64,000 nucleotides of DNA from Microcaldota archaeon (GCA_021810105.1 JAJZJM010000001.1:186001-250000); one strand, 5' to 3'; positions 41,800 to 51,369 are shown, numbered from the stretch's first letter. Notes: generated by a model from the letters alone, not told the origin. Made by a program: numbers and translations.

Positions 41800-43428
41800 T
41801 CAGATTTCAATCTCTGCTGCAATTACAGGCTCTTCTATATGCATGTTGCTCAGTACTTGCGGGTGCATCTCACCGAATACTCCAATCCTTTTACCACCTG
41901 CCAGTATGGCAGCGGTTCTTCCCTTGATGAATGCACCGTCTTCTGCATCCTCTATTTTAGCTTTTATATTCATGTATGTCATGATCGCCTCTACTGTCGA
42001 TTTTATTTCTGAGAAATTAGCTTTTGAATGCTCTGCTGCAAACGCAAGCCTTGTTGATGTTTTTGGTTCCTCTCCATCAACGCGGAATACCTCCCCTATT
42101 TCAAAAATCCTTTGCGGCATTGGCTCGCTGGAAGATTCTAAAAGATTTTGCAATAGCTGGGGGAGAAGATCCGTCCTAAGCATGGTTATTGATTCTGTTT
42201 TTGACTCTGCTATTGTTACAATCGATTTCTTATCGTACTTCCTCTCCATCATATCGAAGTTGGCCTTCTCATTTGTAAGCTTTGAGTTTACGGCCTCCAT
42301 AAAACCTAGCCCAACCATAGCCAATGCGAGCCTGTTTTGATGCTCTATGCTGCCATCAAAACTGCCATCGATCAGGCTTGGTACTTTTTCCTGCTTTATT
42401 CTATCATATCCATATGCAATTCCGATATCCTCTATCACATCTTGCGCATTGAATATGTCTGTCCTGTATGGAGGCGGTTCTACAACTATTCCTTTGCCTT
42501 GCTTGGAGGCAGAATATCCCATTCTAATAGACAATTTTGCTGCATCGTCCGGAAGGATCTTTACTCCGAGCGTCCTCTCTATTGCGCCGCAGCCTATTTT
42601 TATCTTTTCCTTTGAGAAATTTGGAGTAGTTTCTTCCTTGCCATTGCGTCTTATCCTGCACGAATAAACTTTTGCCCCCATATCTATGAAGGAGCATGCC
42701 AGCATATTTATCGCGTCTGAAACTGCAGCTCTTGATGTTCCTGTTGCATCTATCAGTAGGGAGGTGGTCTTCTCGGTGACCCTTGTTGCTTCGGAGTTTA
42801 TTATAGGAATCATTGATAGTATTTTTTTCCTGTCAGACAAAAAAGGTATGCCTTTGCTGCCCGAGTCAGGTACAGCGCTCACGAACTCGATCCCTTTACT
42901 GCTTGCTTTCAGCGCTTCCTGAAGAGTCATCTCTCGCTCATGCCCAAGGGGTATGAACTTTTGATCTTTGCCTGCATCATAAGTCAAACCTCCCTCCTCG
43001 ACTTTGTTTAGATCGTGCATGCCTATTGCAAGTTTTTTCCTCTTTCTTCCGTAAGTGGAGCTTAGCTTTTCTGAAAAGTTTATTATCGATGTAAGTTTTT
43101 GGTCATTAAGGCTAATTTCCTTGATCGCTACGCAGCCTATGAAAGGCCTGATCTTTCTTGCTTTCGCTGTTACTTCTATAACCACTTTGCTTTCTCCGCT
43201 TATTTTATAATCATCTTCAGGTAACTTTTCGTTGGAAAAAAACTGCAATGCCCTTATCACCCCCTGCTGGTCAAGTAGATCAGGCCTATTAGGGGTTATC
43301 TCGACGTTTATTTGGTCTTTGGTAATATTTTCTACTTCTACGCCGATTTTAGGGAGGGTATCTTTCAAGAAGTTAATATCGAAACCGTTATGTTCGAATT
43401 CCTTTAAGTAGAAAGTTATTGATGCCAT
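41800..43428 (-). CDS. pheT: Phenylalanyl-tRNA synthetase beta subunit
   Basis: The 542-residue protein is the short archaeal/eukaryotic-type PheT: a B1-like opening (TLPKIGVEVENITKDQINVEITPNRPD, positions 24-50), B5 (PPYRTDIFNAQDVIEDIGIAYGYDRI) and the class II-like C-terminal module with TMLRTDLLPQLLQNL and RIFEIGEVF. With PheS it forms the alpha2-beta2 enzyme. It starts 7 bases after the pheS stop. Confidence 0.95.
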   Translation of the reverse strand: MASITFYLKEFEHNGFDINFLKDTLPKIGVEVENITKDQINVEITPNRPDLLDQQGVIRALQFFSNEKLPEDDYKISGESKVVIEVTAKARKIRPFIGCVAIKEISLNDQKLTSIINFSEKLSSTYGRKRKKLAIGMHDLNKVEEGGLTYDAGKDQKFIPLGHEREMTLQEALKASSKGIEFVSAVPDSGSKGIPFLSDRKKILSMIPIINSEATRVTEKTTSLLIDATGTSRAAVSDAINMLACSFIDMGAKVYSCRIRRNGKEETTPNFSKEKIKIGCGAIERTLGVKILPDDAAKLSIRMGYSASKQGKGIVVEPPPYRTDIFNAQDVIEDIGIAYGYDRIKQEKVPSLIDGSFDGSIEHQNRLALAMVGLGFMEAVNSKLTNEKANFDMMERKYDKKSIVTIAESKTESITMLRTDLLPQLLQNLLESSSEPMPQRIFEIGEVFRVDGEEPKTSTRLAFAAEHSKANFSEIKSTVEAIMTYMNIKAKIEDAEDGAFIKGRTAAILAGGKRIGVFGEMHPQVLSNMHIEEPVIAAEIEI

Positions 43429-43435
43429 AATAACA

Positions 43436-44914
43436 CTATATTTTGATTTCTCCGCGGTTTCTCAGCCACCCAATGTTATTCTTGTATAGGGAGAGAAGAG
43501 AATCCATTCCGAATACTCTTTTGTTAAGCAGCAACCTGTCAATGCCGCCGCCCCACGCTAGAACCGTCTTATCCTTGTCAAGGCCCATAGCCTTTGTTAT
43601 CTCTTTCCTTATTATGCCCCCTCCGGTAAGTTCTATTGTGTCTCCGTGCTCTTCATCGTAGTAAAGAGCCTGCAGACTTGGCTCTGTAAATGGAAAATAT
43701 GACGGCATTATCTTTACATTTTCAAGCCCGATTTTCGCGTAAAACCTTTTGAGGGTATCTATAAGGTTGGCGAAGGTTAGCTTATCCCCTATTATTATAC
43801 CGTCATATTGGTGCAGTTCTGCCATGTGCTTGTAATCAACGCTCTCGTTCCTGAATACAGAGCCAGTTGAGAAGAGCTTTACAGGCATCTCTTTTTCTTG
43901 TGTTTTTGCCACATTTCTTATCCATCTGGCAGATACGCTTGTATTATGGGTTCTTAGTATCGCCCTGCCGGCTGCCTCCTCGCTCCATCTCTCCCTCCAT
44001 CCTTTTACATGCATCTTTTTTACAGAGTCAAGCGCTTCCATGTCTTTTATCTTTAATGTAGAGGGATTAGACAAGAAAAAGGTATCCTGCATTTCTCTTG
44101 TGGGGTGGTCCTGCGGAGAGAATAGTGCATCGAAATTCCAGAATGCGGATTCTATTATTGGACCGCTTACCTCTCTGAAGCCCATCTCTACCCATGCTTT
44201 CCTTATAGTGTCGGTAATTTCGTGAAGCGGATGAAGTCTTGATATATAGGCTTTTTCAGAAGGTGCTTTTATGTCGTATTGCTGCAGGCCGAAAGATTCC
44301 CATTTCCTGCTCTTTATAACCTCCCTGCTTAGCTGCCCCAATCCGGCTTTCTCTCCTTTTTCAAGCGCCCCTTTCCCCTCTTTTGTTATGGATATCTCGC
44401 TTATTAGATTGTGCTGTTTTAGAGTAACAAGACCTCGTTTGGAAAGTTCGGATATTTCTGCGCTTATTGGTTTGACATCGCCGGCAGCCATATTTTTGGA
44501 CTCGCCTATTATTTTTAATGCATCTTTTTGAGGGTACCTTCCGCTTGAAAGTTGCTTCTTTCCAGCATCCGTTAACGTTACAACGCCGTTGCTTATGCTT
44601 ATCCATCCATTCCTCTTTGCCCAGGTAATCCCTATGCTGTTTTTTATTTCTGATGCTGGAATTTTGCCTTTCTGGCCGATTTCATGTATGAGCTTTTCTT
44701 CTGGAAATCCTTTTAAATATCCATTCGCCTCATCGCTAAGAGTTGCCGCGTACCTTTCCTCTTTTTTTACAGAGATCTCCTTCCTTGCTGAGAGGGATTC
44801 TATAGCCCACATAAGGCTGTCCTTATGCATCGCTATGGCTTCCTCCAGCTCTTCCATAGTTGCCATTCCATTCCTTGATAGGAACTCAAGGACCTTCCTC
44901 TCATATTCGTGCAC
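43436..44914 (-). CDS. pheS: Phenylalanyl-tRNA synthetase alpha subunit
   Basis: The 492-residue protein has the archaeal N-terminal winged-helix repeats (about residues 1-180) and the class II catalytic core: HPLHEITDTIRKAWVEMGF, QDHPTREMQDTFFL, FSTGSVFRNESVD (motif 2) and the motif 3 stretch LAWGGGIDRLLL. It charges tRNA-Phe with PheT. Start is GTG at 44914. The gene upstream on the same strand (44919) ends 4 bases earlier, so the three may be co-transcribed. Confidence 0.95.
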   Translation of the reverse strand: MHEYERKVLEFLSRNGMATMEELEEAIAMHKDSLMWAIESLSARKEISVKKEERYAATLSDEANGYLKGFPEEKLIHEIGQKGKIPASEIKNSIGITWAKRNGWISISNGVVTLTDAGKKQLSSGRYPQKDALKIIGESKNMAAGDVKPISAEISELSKRGLVTLKQHNLISEISITKEGKGALEKGEKAGLGQLSREVIKSRKWESFGLQQYDIKAPSEKAYISRLHPLHEITDTIRKAWVEMGFREVSGPIIESAFWNFDALFSPQDHPTREMQDTFFLSNPSTLKIKDMEALDSVKKMHVKGWRERWSEEAAGRAILRTHNTSVSARWIRNVAKTQEKEMPVKLFSTGSVFRNESVDYKHMAELHQYDGIIIGDKLTFANLIDTLKRFYAKIGLENVKIMPSYFPFTEPSLQALYYDEEHGDTIELTGGGIIRKEITKAMGLDKDKTVLAWGGGIDRLLLNKRVFGMDSLLSLYKNNIGWLRNRGEIKI

Positions 44915-44918
44915 TATC

Positions 44919-45683
44919 TCACTTATCTACTTTTAAGTACGTATAGAGTATGAAAATCAGCACTACCAGACCGATTATGATATATGTGAATACCCCTAAT
45001 GCATTGTAAACTCCAGAGAAGAATTGAAGCACTTCTGCCTGCAGGCTCTGTCTTATAGTAAACGAGAGCGCAAATTTTGACAATGGCTCCTGGTTAAACC
45101 ATGACAGTGAAGTTGAATTGGTATAGTTGCTTATGACAAGATTTGCAGGGCTGTCTGGTATAGGAAATATTGATGTTATCTTCGCTCCGTGGGGCAGATT
45201 TATAGTAAGTTGGGTATTAGGAGGGAGCGCCTCTCCGCTCAGCTCGTGCTGGAAATTGAATACGCTGTCATTAAACGTGTAAAAGAAAACCCTTGGCGCC
45301 GTCTCGACCACATCTGTGACATTATACACAGAATAAAGCATTATTATCTGTGCTATGTGCCCACCAGTTATGGTTGTTGTAACAGGCCCAGGTAGCAGTT
45401 CGAATTTATGCACGCCACTTTTCGGGTTTATGATGTGCTGCGTTAACGTAGGGCCTATTATTGCTTGCCAGTTGCTAAGCGTAAGGTTTAACGCAGACCT
45501 GTCTGTTATGTAACTATTTATTGATGAATTGGTCAGCCCTATGGTGACTATTTCCCTTACAGAAGCGCTAGTATTCTGATTTAATGTTACCTGCGTACTG
45601 ACATTGGTTACACTATAAGATGCAAAACTAAGCTGCGACATGGCAAAAAATGCGATTATAAGAAAAGGTATCCAAAGACGCAT
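44919..45683 (-). CDS. Secreted, C-terminally anchored surface protein, unknown
   Basis: The 254-residue protein has an N-terminal signal peptide (RLWIPFLIIAFFAMSQLSFA), about 200 extracellular residues rich in Ser/Thr/Asn with several N-x-S/T sites, and one C-terminal helix (FTYIIIGLVVLIFILYTYL) ending in a short cytosolic KVDK. The ectodomain looks all-beta. I recognise no family. It precedes pheS on the same strand, 4 bases apart. A role in the cell envelope is inferred from topology only. Confidence 0.6.
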   Translation of the reverse strand: MRLWIPFLIIAFFAMSQLSFASYSVTNVSTQVTLNQNTSASVREIVTIGLTNSSINSYITDRSALNLTLSNWQAIIGPTLTQHIINPKSGVHKFELLPGPVTTTITGGHIAQIIMLYSVYNVTDVVETAPRVFFYTFNDSVFNFQHELSGEALPPNTQLTINLPHGAKITSIFPIPDSPANLVISNYTNSTSLSWFNQEPLSKFALSFTIRQSLQAEVLQFFSGVYNALGVFTYIIIGLVVLIFILYTYLKVDK

Positions 45684-45802
45684 ATATTCACATTTTTATT
45701 TTCCTTTGAAGGTTATTTAGCTTTATTGTTGTGCGGTTTTAATAAACGGCACCCTGTTTTTAAGCTTTATTTTTTGCCGTGTTTTGAAGAATCCACCCAC
45801 CC

Positions 45803-45811
45803 TTATAAATA
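45803..45811 (+). promoter_or_regulatory. TATA box of the 45843 gene
   Basis: TTATAAATA is centred about 27 bases before position 45834, and GGTGATTT immediately precedes the ATG. This supports the start at 45843 and a leader of roughly 10 bases. Confidence 0.6.
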
Positions 45812-45842
45812 CCTTTATGAGAAAACGATTTTGGTGATTTGA

Positions 45843-46265
45843 ATGATGACACTGGCTGGATTTGCGATATCCAAGACTGAAGGGACTATCTCTTCGCCTG
45901 ACGCGTTGCTCAAGCAGAGATATCCAAGATTGAACTATAATTTTGCAACTGTAGAGGCATCTAGCGATGTATTGAAAGTGGGATATGAATTTTCCGCTAC
46001 ATATTTTGACGGAGATGCGGAAAGCTCAAAGAAGGTCGGGGAGCTTAAGCTTTCAGGCAGTGTAGAACTTAAGGACTCAAAGGATTCTGTAGCGTCTATT
46101 GCAAAGAAGTGGAAGGAGGATAAAACTCTGCCTCCAGAAGTTGCAGAGATTGTGCTGGACAACCTTAACTTTAGGTGCGGTGCAGCTGCCACATTAATGG
46201 CTTACTCGCTGGGTCTTATACCTCCTCTCGTAATAAGTAAGACTAAAATAGAGGAAAAGAAATAG
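45843..46265 (+). CDS. Hypothetical protein, possible small soluble alpha/beta protein
   Basis: The 140-residue product begins MMTLAGFAISKTEGTIS and ends in NFRCGAAATLMAYSLGLIPPLVISKTKI. The middle has alternating beta strands (FEFSATYF-like YEFSATYFDGDAE, GELKLSGSVELKD) followed by a helix, a pattern reminiscent of SecB-like or other small beta-sheet proteins, but I cannot assign a family. It is 41 bases before the PolB gene, so co-transcription is likely. A strong TATA box and leader suggest high expression. Confidence 0.6.
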   Translation: MMTLAGFAISKTEGTISSPDALLKQRYPRLNYNFATVEASSDVLKVGYEFSATYFDGDAESSKKVGELKLSGSVELKDSKDSVASIAKKWKEDKTLPPEVAEIVLDNLNFRCGAAATLMAYSLGLIPPLVISKTKIEEKK

Positions 46266-46306
46266 TTCCACTCAAACTATGCCTTTCCTGCCTATTGGGT
46301 GCTTGA

Positions 46307-48724
46307 TTGCAGATAGAAGGCATTATACTGGATATTGACTATTTGATTAGAGACGCGGCGGGAATAATACGATTGACTGTGAAGAGTAGCGACGGAAATG
46401 CTTATGAGCTCTTCGACCGAGGATTCAGGCCTTATTTTTACCTTGAGAAAGAAAGCAGTCTCAAGGACGAGTTTATATTATCCAAGATATCCGGAGGGCA
46501 GCAGGGATCACAGGGAGTGATTGTAGAAAACGTTAAGAAAAGAGTCGCCGGTGTTGAGAAGGACCTTATGAAGATAATAACGGGCAATCCGCTCGACATA
46601 CCTAGATTAAGCTCATCGGCGTCAGCATATGGAAAAACTTACGAGTATGACATACCTTTTGCAAAAAGATACGCCATAGACAACGACCTTGCACCAATAA
46701 CAAATTACCTTTTTGAGGTATATGAGGAAAATGGCAAAACCCTTATCAAATCAATAAAGCCATCTGAACTAAAAAAAATACCCGAACTGAATACTATGTG
46801 GTTTGACATTGAAGTATACAACCCACTTGGAATCCCAAGAGCTTCATCCGACCCTGTAATAATGATAAGTTTTTCATACAAATCGCACGGGAGGGAGGGA
46901 AGCTCTGTAATGACTTATAAAAAAATTGCGGAAGATTTTGTAATCACGCTTAAGAACGAGTCTGAACTCATCTCTATGTTCATGAAGAAGATAGAGGAAC
47001 TTGACATTGACATAATATCAGGCTACAACTCCGCCAACTTTGACATAAAGTATTTGATAGATAGGTCAAAGGTGCTGGGTGTGAGGTTTTCAATAGGGCG
47101 GTTCGAGGGCGAAACAAGGCTGGAAAAGCACGGGCTTTTAGAGCGCGTAAAGATACCTGGACGAGTGCACGTCGACATGTACAATGTGGTGAAATTCGTA
47201 TCCATAGTTGGCGCATCTGAAAGCATATTGAAACTGAGCAGCCACACGCTAAAAAACGTGTATGAGGCCATAACAGGAGATGTAAAGACCAATGTGGACA
47301 AGGTAAGCATATTCAAGCTTTGGGATGGGACAGCAGAGGAACTTGACAAACTTGCGGTGTACAATCTTAGCGATTCAAAAGCGTTGCAGAAGGTATACGA
47401 GACCTTCGCTCCAATAACGATAGAGCTCTCTAGAGTCACGGGTGACATGCTGAGCGATACCGCAGTGTCGACTACCGGCCAGCTTGTAGATTACCTGCTT
47501 ATGAGAAATGCCCATAATGCGGGTGAGATCGTCCCAAACAAGCCTGATGAAAAAGAGATAGAGAGAAGAATCAAAGTCCCAATAGAAGGAGCATATGTAA
47601 AAACACCAGACCCAGGGGTATATGACAGGCTTGTTATATTCGATTTTAGGGGTTTGTACCCGTCGATAATAATTTCGTACAACATAGATACTGCAACCGT
47701 ATGCACTGATTGCCCTGATTATTACGAATCTCCGATAGGAACGCGCTTCGACAAGAACAGAAGGGGAATAATGCCATTAATCCTGAAGTACCTAGTTGAA
47801 CAGAGGAAGGAGATAAAAAAACAGTATAAGAAGAACATGGACGACGTTTTCCTTGGTGCAAGGTCTTCTGCGTTGAAGATATTGTCGAATTCATTTTATG
47901 GCTATTTGGGATATGCAAGATCGCGCTGGTATTCTAGAGAATGCGCAAGTAGCGTAACAGCCTATGGCAGGCAGTACATAAAGGACACCATATTGGCAGC
48001 TGAGAGGGAGGGCTTCCGTGTGCTCTATGGTGATACCGACTCAGTAGTACTGCTTCTTGGAGATAAAACAAAGGAGGAAACGCTCCGTTTCCTTAAAGGC
48101 TTCAATGAAAAGCTGCCCGAAGATATGGAGCTTGAACTGGAAGATTTCTATACAAGAGGGGTATTCGTAGGCAAAAAGGTCAAGGGCGGAGAGACTGGAG
48201 CGAAAAAGAAGTATGCGCTTATATCAGAATCTGGAAGGATAAAGATAAGAGGGTTCGAGCTCGTAAGGAGAGACTGGTCGAAAGTTGCAAGGGAGACTCA
48301 GAGAAAGGTGCTGGAGACGATACTGAAGGAGGGAAGCCCTAAACTTGCCGCAGATATAGTAAAAAACGTAATAAAGGAGCTCAGAGAGGGAAAGATGAAG
48401 CTGAGCGAACTGGCAATAAGCACTCAGCTCAGGAAGAGCATTGGCAATTATGACTCAACATCCCCTGAGCTTGAGGCTGCAAAAAAGGCGGTTAAGATGG
48501 GGTTAAAAAGGAAGGATGAGGTTGAGCATGCGGTAATAAGCTATGTAATAACAAAACACGGGTCCTCAATATCAGATAAGGCGGAGCTTGAGGAATTTGC
48601 AAAAGACTATGATCCCGATTACTATATAAACAACCAAGTGATACCAGCTACAATGAAGATATTGCGGGAGCTTAATTTTGATGAAGAAGAGCTCAAAGGC
48701 ATAGGCTCCCAGAAAAAACTGTGA
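46307..48724 (+). CDS. polB: Family B DNA polymerase
   Basis: The 805-residue protein has the 3-5-prime exonuclease motifs FDIE (near residue 165), YNSANFD (near 239) and YNLSD (Y-x3-D), and the polymerase motifs DFRGLYPSII (near 445), KILSNSFYGYLG and YGDTDS (near 574). All catalytic carboxylates are present, so it is a proofreading replicative-type polymerase. The start is TTG at 46307. Uracil-recognition pocket residues cannot be judged by eye. The methionine aminopeptidase gene follows after 4 bases. Confidence 0.96.
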   Translation: MQIEGIILDIDYLIRDAAGIIRLTVKSSDGNAYELFDRGFRPYFYLEKESSLKDEFILSKISGGQQGSQGVIVENVKKRVAGVEKDLMKIITGNPLDIPRLSSSASAYGKTYEYDIPFAKRYAIDNDLAPITNYLFEVYEENGKTLIKSIKPSELKKIPELNTMWFDIEVYNPLGIPRASSDPVIMISFSYKSHGREGSSVMTYKKIAEDFVITLKNESELISMFMKKIEELDIDIISGYNSANFDIKYLIDRSKVLGVRFSIGRFEGETRLEKHGLLERVKIPGRVHVDMYNVVKFVSIVGASESILKLSSHTLKNVYEAITGDVKTNVDKVSIFKLWDGTAEELDKLAVYNLSDSKALQKVYETFAPITIELSRVTGDMLSDTAVSTTGQLVDYLLMRNAHNAGEIVPNKPDEKEIERRIKVPIEGAYVKTPDPGVYDRLVIFDFRGLYPSIIISYNIDTATVCTDCPDYYESPIGTRFDKNRRGIMPLILKYLVEQRKEIKKQYKKNMDDVFLGARSSALKILSNSFYGYLGYARSRWYSRECASSVTAYGRQYIKDTILAAEREGFRVLYGDTDSVVLLLGDKTKEETLRFLKGFNEKLPEDMELELEDFYTRGVFVGKKVKGGETGAKKKYALISESGRIKIRGFELVRRDWSKVARETQRKVLETILKEGSPKLAADIVKNVIKELREGKMKLSELAISTQLRKSIGNYDSTSPELEAAKKAVKMGLKRKDEVEHAVISYVITKHGSSISDKAELEEFAKDYDPDYYINNQVIPATMKILRELNFDEEELKGIGSQKKL

Positions 48725-48728
48725 TGAT

Positions 48729-49652
48729 ATGGAAACAAGAGACGGAAACGAGAGGGGAGAATTCCCAGGCATGGATGCTGCGAAGGAGATAGGGCAGATT
48801 TCGTATAAAGCCCTGCAGAAAGCAAAAGCGATGATAAAGCCAGGGGTTAAGCTTATAGATGTTGCAGAATCTGTTGAGTCTTATGTAAAAGAGAGCAAAT
48901 ATGGGATCGCCTTCCCCCTTAATCTTTCAATAAATAATGAGGCTGCGCATTACACCCCATCCATAGATGATGCCAAAGTCTTCTCAGAGAAGGACGTAGT
49001 GAAGGTAGACTTTGGAGCTGCAAAGGATGGCGCATTGGGGGACTGCGCTCTTACGGTTGACCTATCAGGAAATATGCAGGGCCTTTTGGAGGCTTCTGAA
49101 GAGGCGCTTAAGGCAGCCATATCTGTAGCAAAGGCAGGGGTGGAGGTCAGAGACATAGGAAAGGAGATAGAGAAGGCCATAATTGCAAAGGGCTATCAGC
49201 CTATACGCAACCTTGGAGGCCATACTGTAGGGCTGCACGAGCTTCATTCGAGCATCTTTGTGCCGAATTACGATAATGGTGATGAGACAGTGCTTGAAGA
49301 GGGAATGCTGGTAGCCATAGAGCCTTTTGCAACAACTGGCAAAGGGATGGTTACCGAGAGCGATGTTTGCGAGATATACTCATACGATGCCGGGGTGCAG
49401 GTGAGAACTAAGGAGGCGAGAACCCTGCTAGGCCTTATACAGAAAAATCACCCTACCGAGCCATTTGCGGTAAGGTGGTTGGCAAGCGCATTGGGATCTA
49501 CTTTTTCAACATATGCAGGGATATCAGAGCTATCAAGAAATGGGGCTCTGATGCCCTACCCTACGCTAGTTGAAATAAGCGGCGGCTCTGTATCACAAGC
49601 TGAGGCGGAAGTGATTATAGAAAAGGATGGCTGCGAAGTTGTCACTAAATAG
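48729..49652 (+). CDS. map: Methionine aminopeptidase, type II
   Basis: The 307-residue protein has the pita-bread features: AFPLNLSINNEAAHYTP, VKVDFGAAKDGALGDCALTVDL with two metal-binding aspartates, GGHTVGLHELH with the metal-binding histidine, and the late IEPFATTGKG and TLVEISGG. The insert between the two halves marks type II (archaeal/eukaryotic). It removes the first methionine from nascent proteins. Its stop codon is the last base before the right end of the IS element, so the gene is just intact. Confidence 0.95.
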   Translation: METRDGNERGEFPGMDAAKEIGQISYKALQKAKAMIKPGVKLIDVAESVESYVKESKYGIAFPLNLSINNEAAHYTPSIDDAKVFSEKDVVKVDFGAAKDGALGDCALTVDLSGNMQGLLEASEEALKAAISVAKAGVEVRDIGKEIEKAIIAKGYQPIRNLGGHTVGLHELHSSIFVPNYDNGDETVLEEGMLVAIEPFATTGKGMVTESDVCEIYSYDAGVQVRTKEARTLLGLIQKNHPTEPFAVRWLASALGSTFSTYAGISELSRNGALMPYPTLVEISGGSVSQAEAEVIIEKDGCEVVTK

Positions 49653-49667
49653 TGTATCTGACATCCT

Positions 49668-49688
49668 CCCACCACTGAAGGTGATGGG
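49668..49688 (-). repeat. IS605 right-end hairpin, likely tail of the guide RNA scaffold
   Basis: A 21-base imperfect palindrome (CCCACCAC/GTGATGGG arms around TGAAG, plus-strand sense) lies just inside the right end. In IS605 elements this hairpin is the TnpA recognition structure and, for TnpB, the end of the omega/reRNA scaffold, with the guide taken from the flanking DNA. Here that flank is the 3-prime end of map. Confidence 0.7.
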
Positions 49689-49716
49689 GTTCCTTTTGGT
49701 TCGGTGTCTCTACCGT

Positions 49717-50736
49717 TCATAGAGTTGCACCTCTGGGGATATCAGTGTTCCCCTTGAACACATCCCTGTCTGTGTTCAATTGACCTACGTTAGATTCTAA
49801 TGGTTGACGCAAAGCGATATTGAACGATGCATTTGCATCTGCGTGGTCAACGTGTCCACAACTGTGGCACACGAATTTCTTTGAATCCCTAATTCCTATG
49901 TTTCCACACCTTGAACACTCTTTCGATGTGTTTTTAGGCTCTACATAGGTTAGCGGCACTCCATATAATTCTGCCTTGTATTCGATGAAAGTCTGCAACT
50001 GGTAGAACGACCAACTGTGCAGACTGTAGTTGAATTTCCTTGAATGTTTTCTGTTTCCCCTTATCCCTTGAAGCTGTTCAAGTTTGATTCCTGCATTCTG
50101 GTCTTTTGCAATCTCAACAATTTCCTTTGAAATTTTATGATTGAGGTCTCTTACTATCCTTGATTCCCTGTTTTTTATCTTTTTGACCAAGCCATACTTT
50201 CCATGTCTCTGCAAATTCTTCCTGATACTTTTGTATTTGGTGTGGATGTGCAATGCCTCCTTTCCAAGCTTCCATACCTTTCCTGTATCGGCATTGCCGA
50301 CAACAGCAACATGTCCCGTTGTATTTCTATCAATACCGAGCCATGTCTTTGGTTCTATTATTGGTTGAGATTTAATATCTGCTGAAATATAAGCATACTC
50401 ATTGTCAAGTTCTATTTGATTGATTTTGTCAAAGTCGTTTCTGAAAGAATATTGTGTATAAAATTTCAAACAAGGAATCTCTATTTTTCTCTCTTCTTTA
50501 TTAAATTTTATGGATTGTGAAGGAACTGTTAATTTGATTCTGTTCACCGATTTTATGGTTTTATTATTCCCGTATTTCCTTAAAATCTGATTTGCAATTG
50601 CAGATTTTAGACCGAATTGTTTTACGTCCTTTGAAGACCTTGTTTTGTGGGTGAGAACAAATTCAGCAATTCTTTTTGCCTTATCGAGTTCTGGCGAGAA
50701 GTTCCTGTTATGCTTGATTTTGTATGTTAGAATCAT
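49717..50736 (-). CDS. tnpB: TnpB RNA-guided nuclease of IS605
   Basis: The 339-residue protein has the RuvC nuclease residues Asp136 (LGIDRNTTG), Glu220 (IKLEQLQG) and Asp300 (HADANASFNI), and a zinc ribbon with C274/C277 and C290/C293 (CSRCG...CHSCG). TnpB uses an RNA from the element's right end as a guide to cut empty donor sites, helping the element persist. It is shorter than many TnpB proteins (about 400) but keeps all catalytic parts. It starts at ATG 50736, 4 bases after the membrane ORF stop. Confidence 0.93.
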   Translation of the reverse strand: MILTYKIKHNRNFSPELDKAKRIAEFVLTHKTRSSKDVKQFGLKSAIANQILRKYGNNKTIKSVNRIKLTVPSQSIKFNKEERKIEIPCLKFYTQYSFRNDFDKINQIELDNEYAYISADIKSQPIIEPKTWLGIDRNTTGHVAVVGNADTGKVWKLGKEALHIHTKYKSIRKNLQRHGKYGLVKKIKNRESRIVRDLNHKISKEIVEIAKDQNAGIKLEQLQGIRGNRKHSRKFNYSLHSWSFYQLQTFIEYKAELYGVPLTYVEPKNTSKECSRCGNIGIRDSKKFVCHSCGHVDHADANASFNIALRQPLESNVGQLNTDRDVFKGNTDIPRGATL

Positions 50737-50740
50737 TGTG

Positions 50741-50980
50741 TCACTTTTTATAAAACAGTTTTACCATTAATAAAATTAGACCAATTGCTACAAGAACTAT
50801 GCCAAGATATATGTTATAGATTGCAGATAAATCTGTGCAACAAGGTATTATCGGTTGCCCTACAGTTTGTGCAGGACAACTGCACGCTCTGTTAAGGTAG
50901 GAAATTGCACTACCAATAGAGATTACAAACCCAAAAAGTATTGCAATTACACCGAAGATAATTAGCATATTTTGTTTCAT
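50741..50980 (-). CDS. Two-helix membrane protein carried inside IS605
   Basis: The 79-residue product has two hydrophobic helices (about residues 5-28 and 54-76) joined by a loop of ~25 residues with four cysteines (C33, C35, C47, C48). Its ATG overlaps the tnpA stop codon (ATGA) and its stop is 4 bases from the tnpB ATG, so all three are translated in one unit. IS605 elements normally carry only tnpA and tnpB. I recognise no family; it may be a passenger affecting the host membrane, or a regulator of the element. Confidence 0.75.
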   Translation of the reverse strand: MKQNMLIIFGVIAILFGFVISIGSAISYLNRACSCPAQTVGQPIIPCCTDLSAIYNIYLGIVLVAIGLILLMVKLFYKK

Positions 50981-51369
50981 ACATTATCCCATTGTTGTTC
51001 TATATATTTCTTTATCACTGTTGCAGAAACATTTCCTGCAGTTGAAATGAAATATGACCTTGTCCACAATGTTGGCATCTTCAAAAGCTCCCTAAACTCC
51101 TTTCGCAGGTATCTCGAAGTTCTGCCCTTAAACCTTTTTGCTACTATCTCTGGTCGTGTTCTTGTGTCGGCAGAAACAAAAAGATGCACGTGGTTTGGCA
51201 TAATCTCTTTTGCGATTATTTTCCAGCCATTTTCCATAGCCACATTTTCCATAATCTCATCTGCCCTTGTTTTTATAGCACCAACTAGAATTGACCTTCT
51301 GTATTTTGGACAGAAAACAATGTGGTAGTTTATCATCGCCACACTTGTTCTGTTGTGTTCGTATTCCAC
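50977..51369 (-). CDS. tnpA: TnpA Y1 transposase of IS605
   Basis: The 130-residue protein is the single-strand DNA transposase: the HUH pair H60-V-H62 in PNHVHLFVS binds the metal, and Tyr122 in IKKYIEQQ is the nucleophile. It excises and inserts the element as a single-stranded circle during replication. It starts with GTG at 51369 and overlaps the membrane ORF by 3 bases at its stop. Length is normal for the family, so it is probably functional. Confidence 0.95.
   Translation of the reverse strand: MEYEHNRTSVAMINYHIVFCPKYRRSILVGAIKTRADEIMENVAMENGWKIIAKEIMPNHVHLFVSADTRTRPEIVAKRFKGRTSRYLRKEFRELLKMPTLWTRSYFISTAGNVSATVIKKYIEQQWDNV

Noticed and set aside
47022-47448. 141-codon antisense frame within polB
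   Set aside because: It lies wholly within strong polymerase coding sequence and lacks any domain or start signal.
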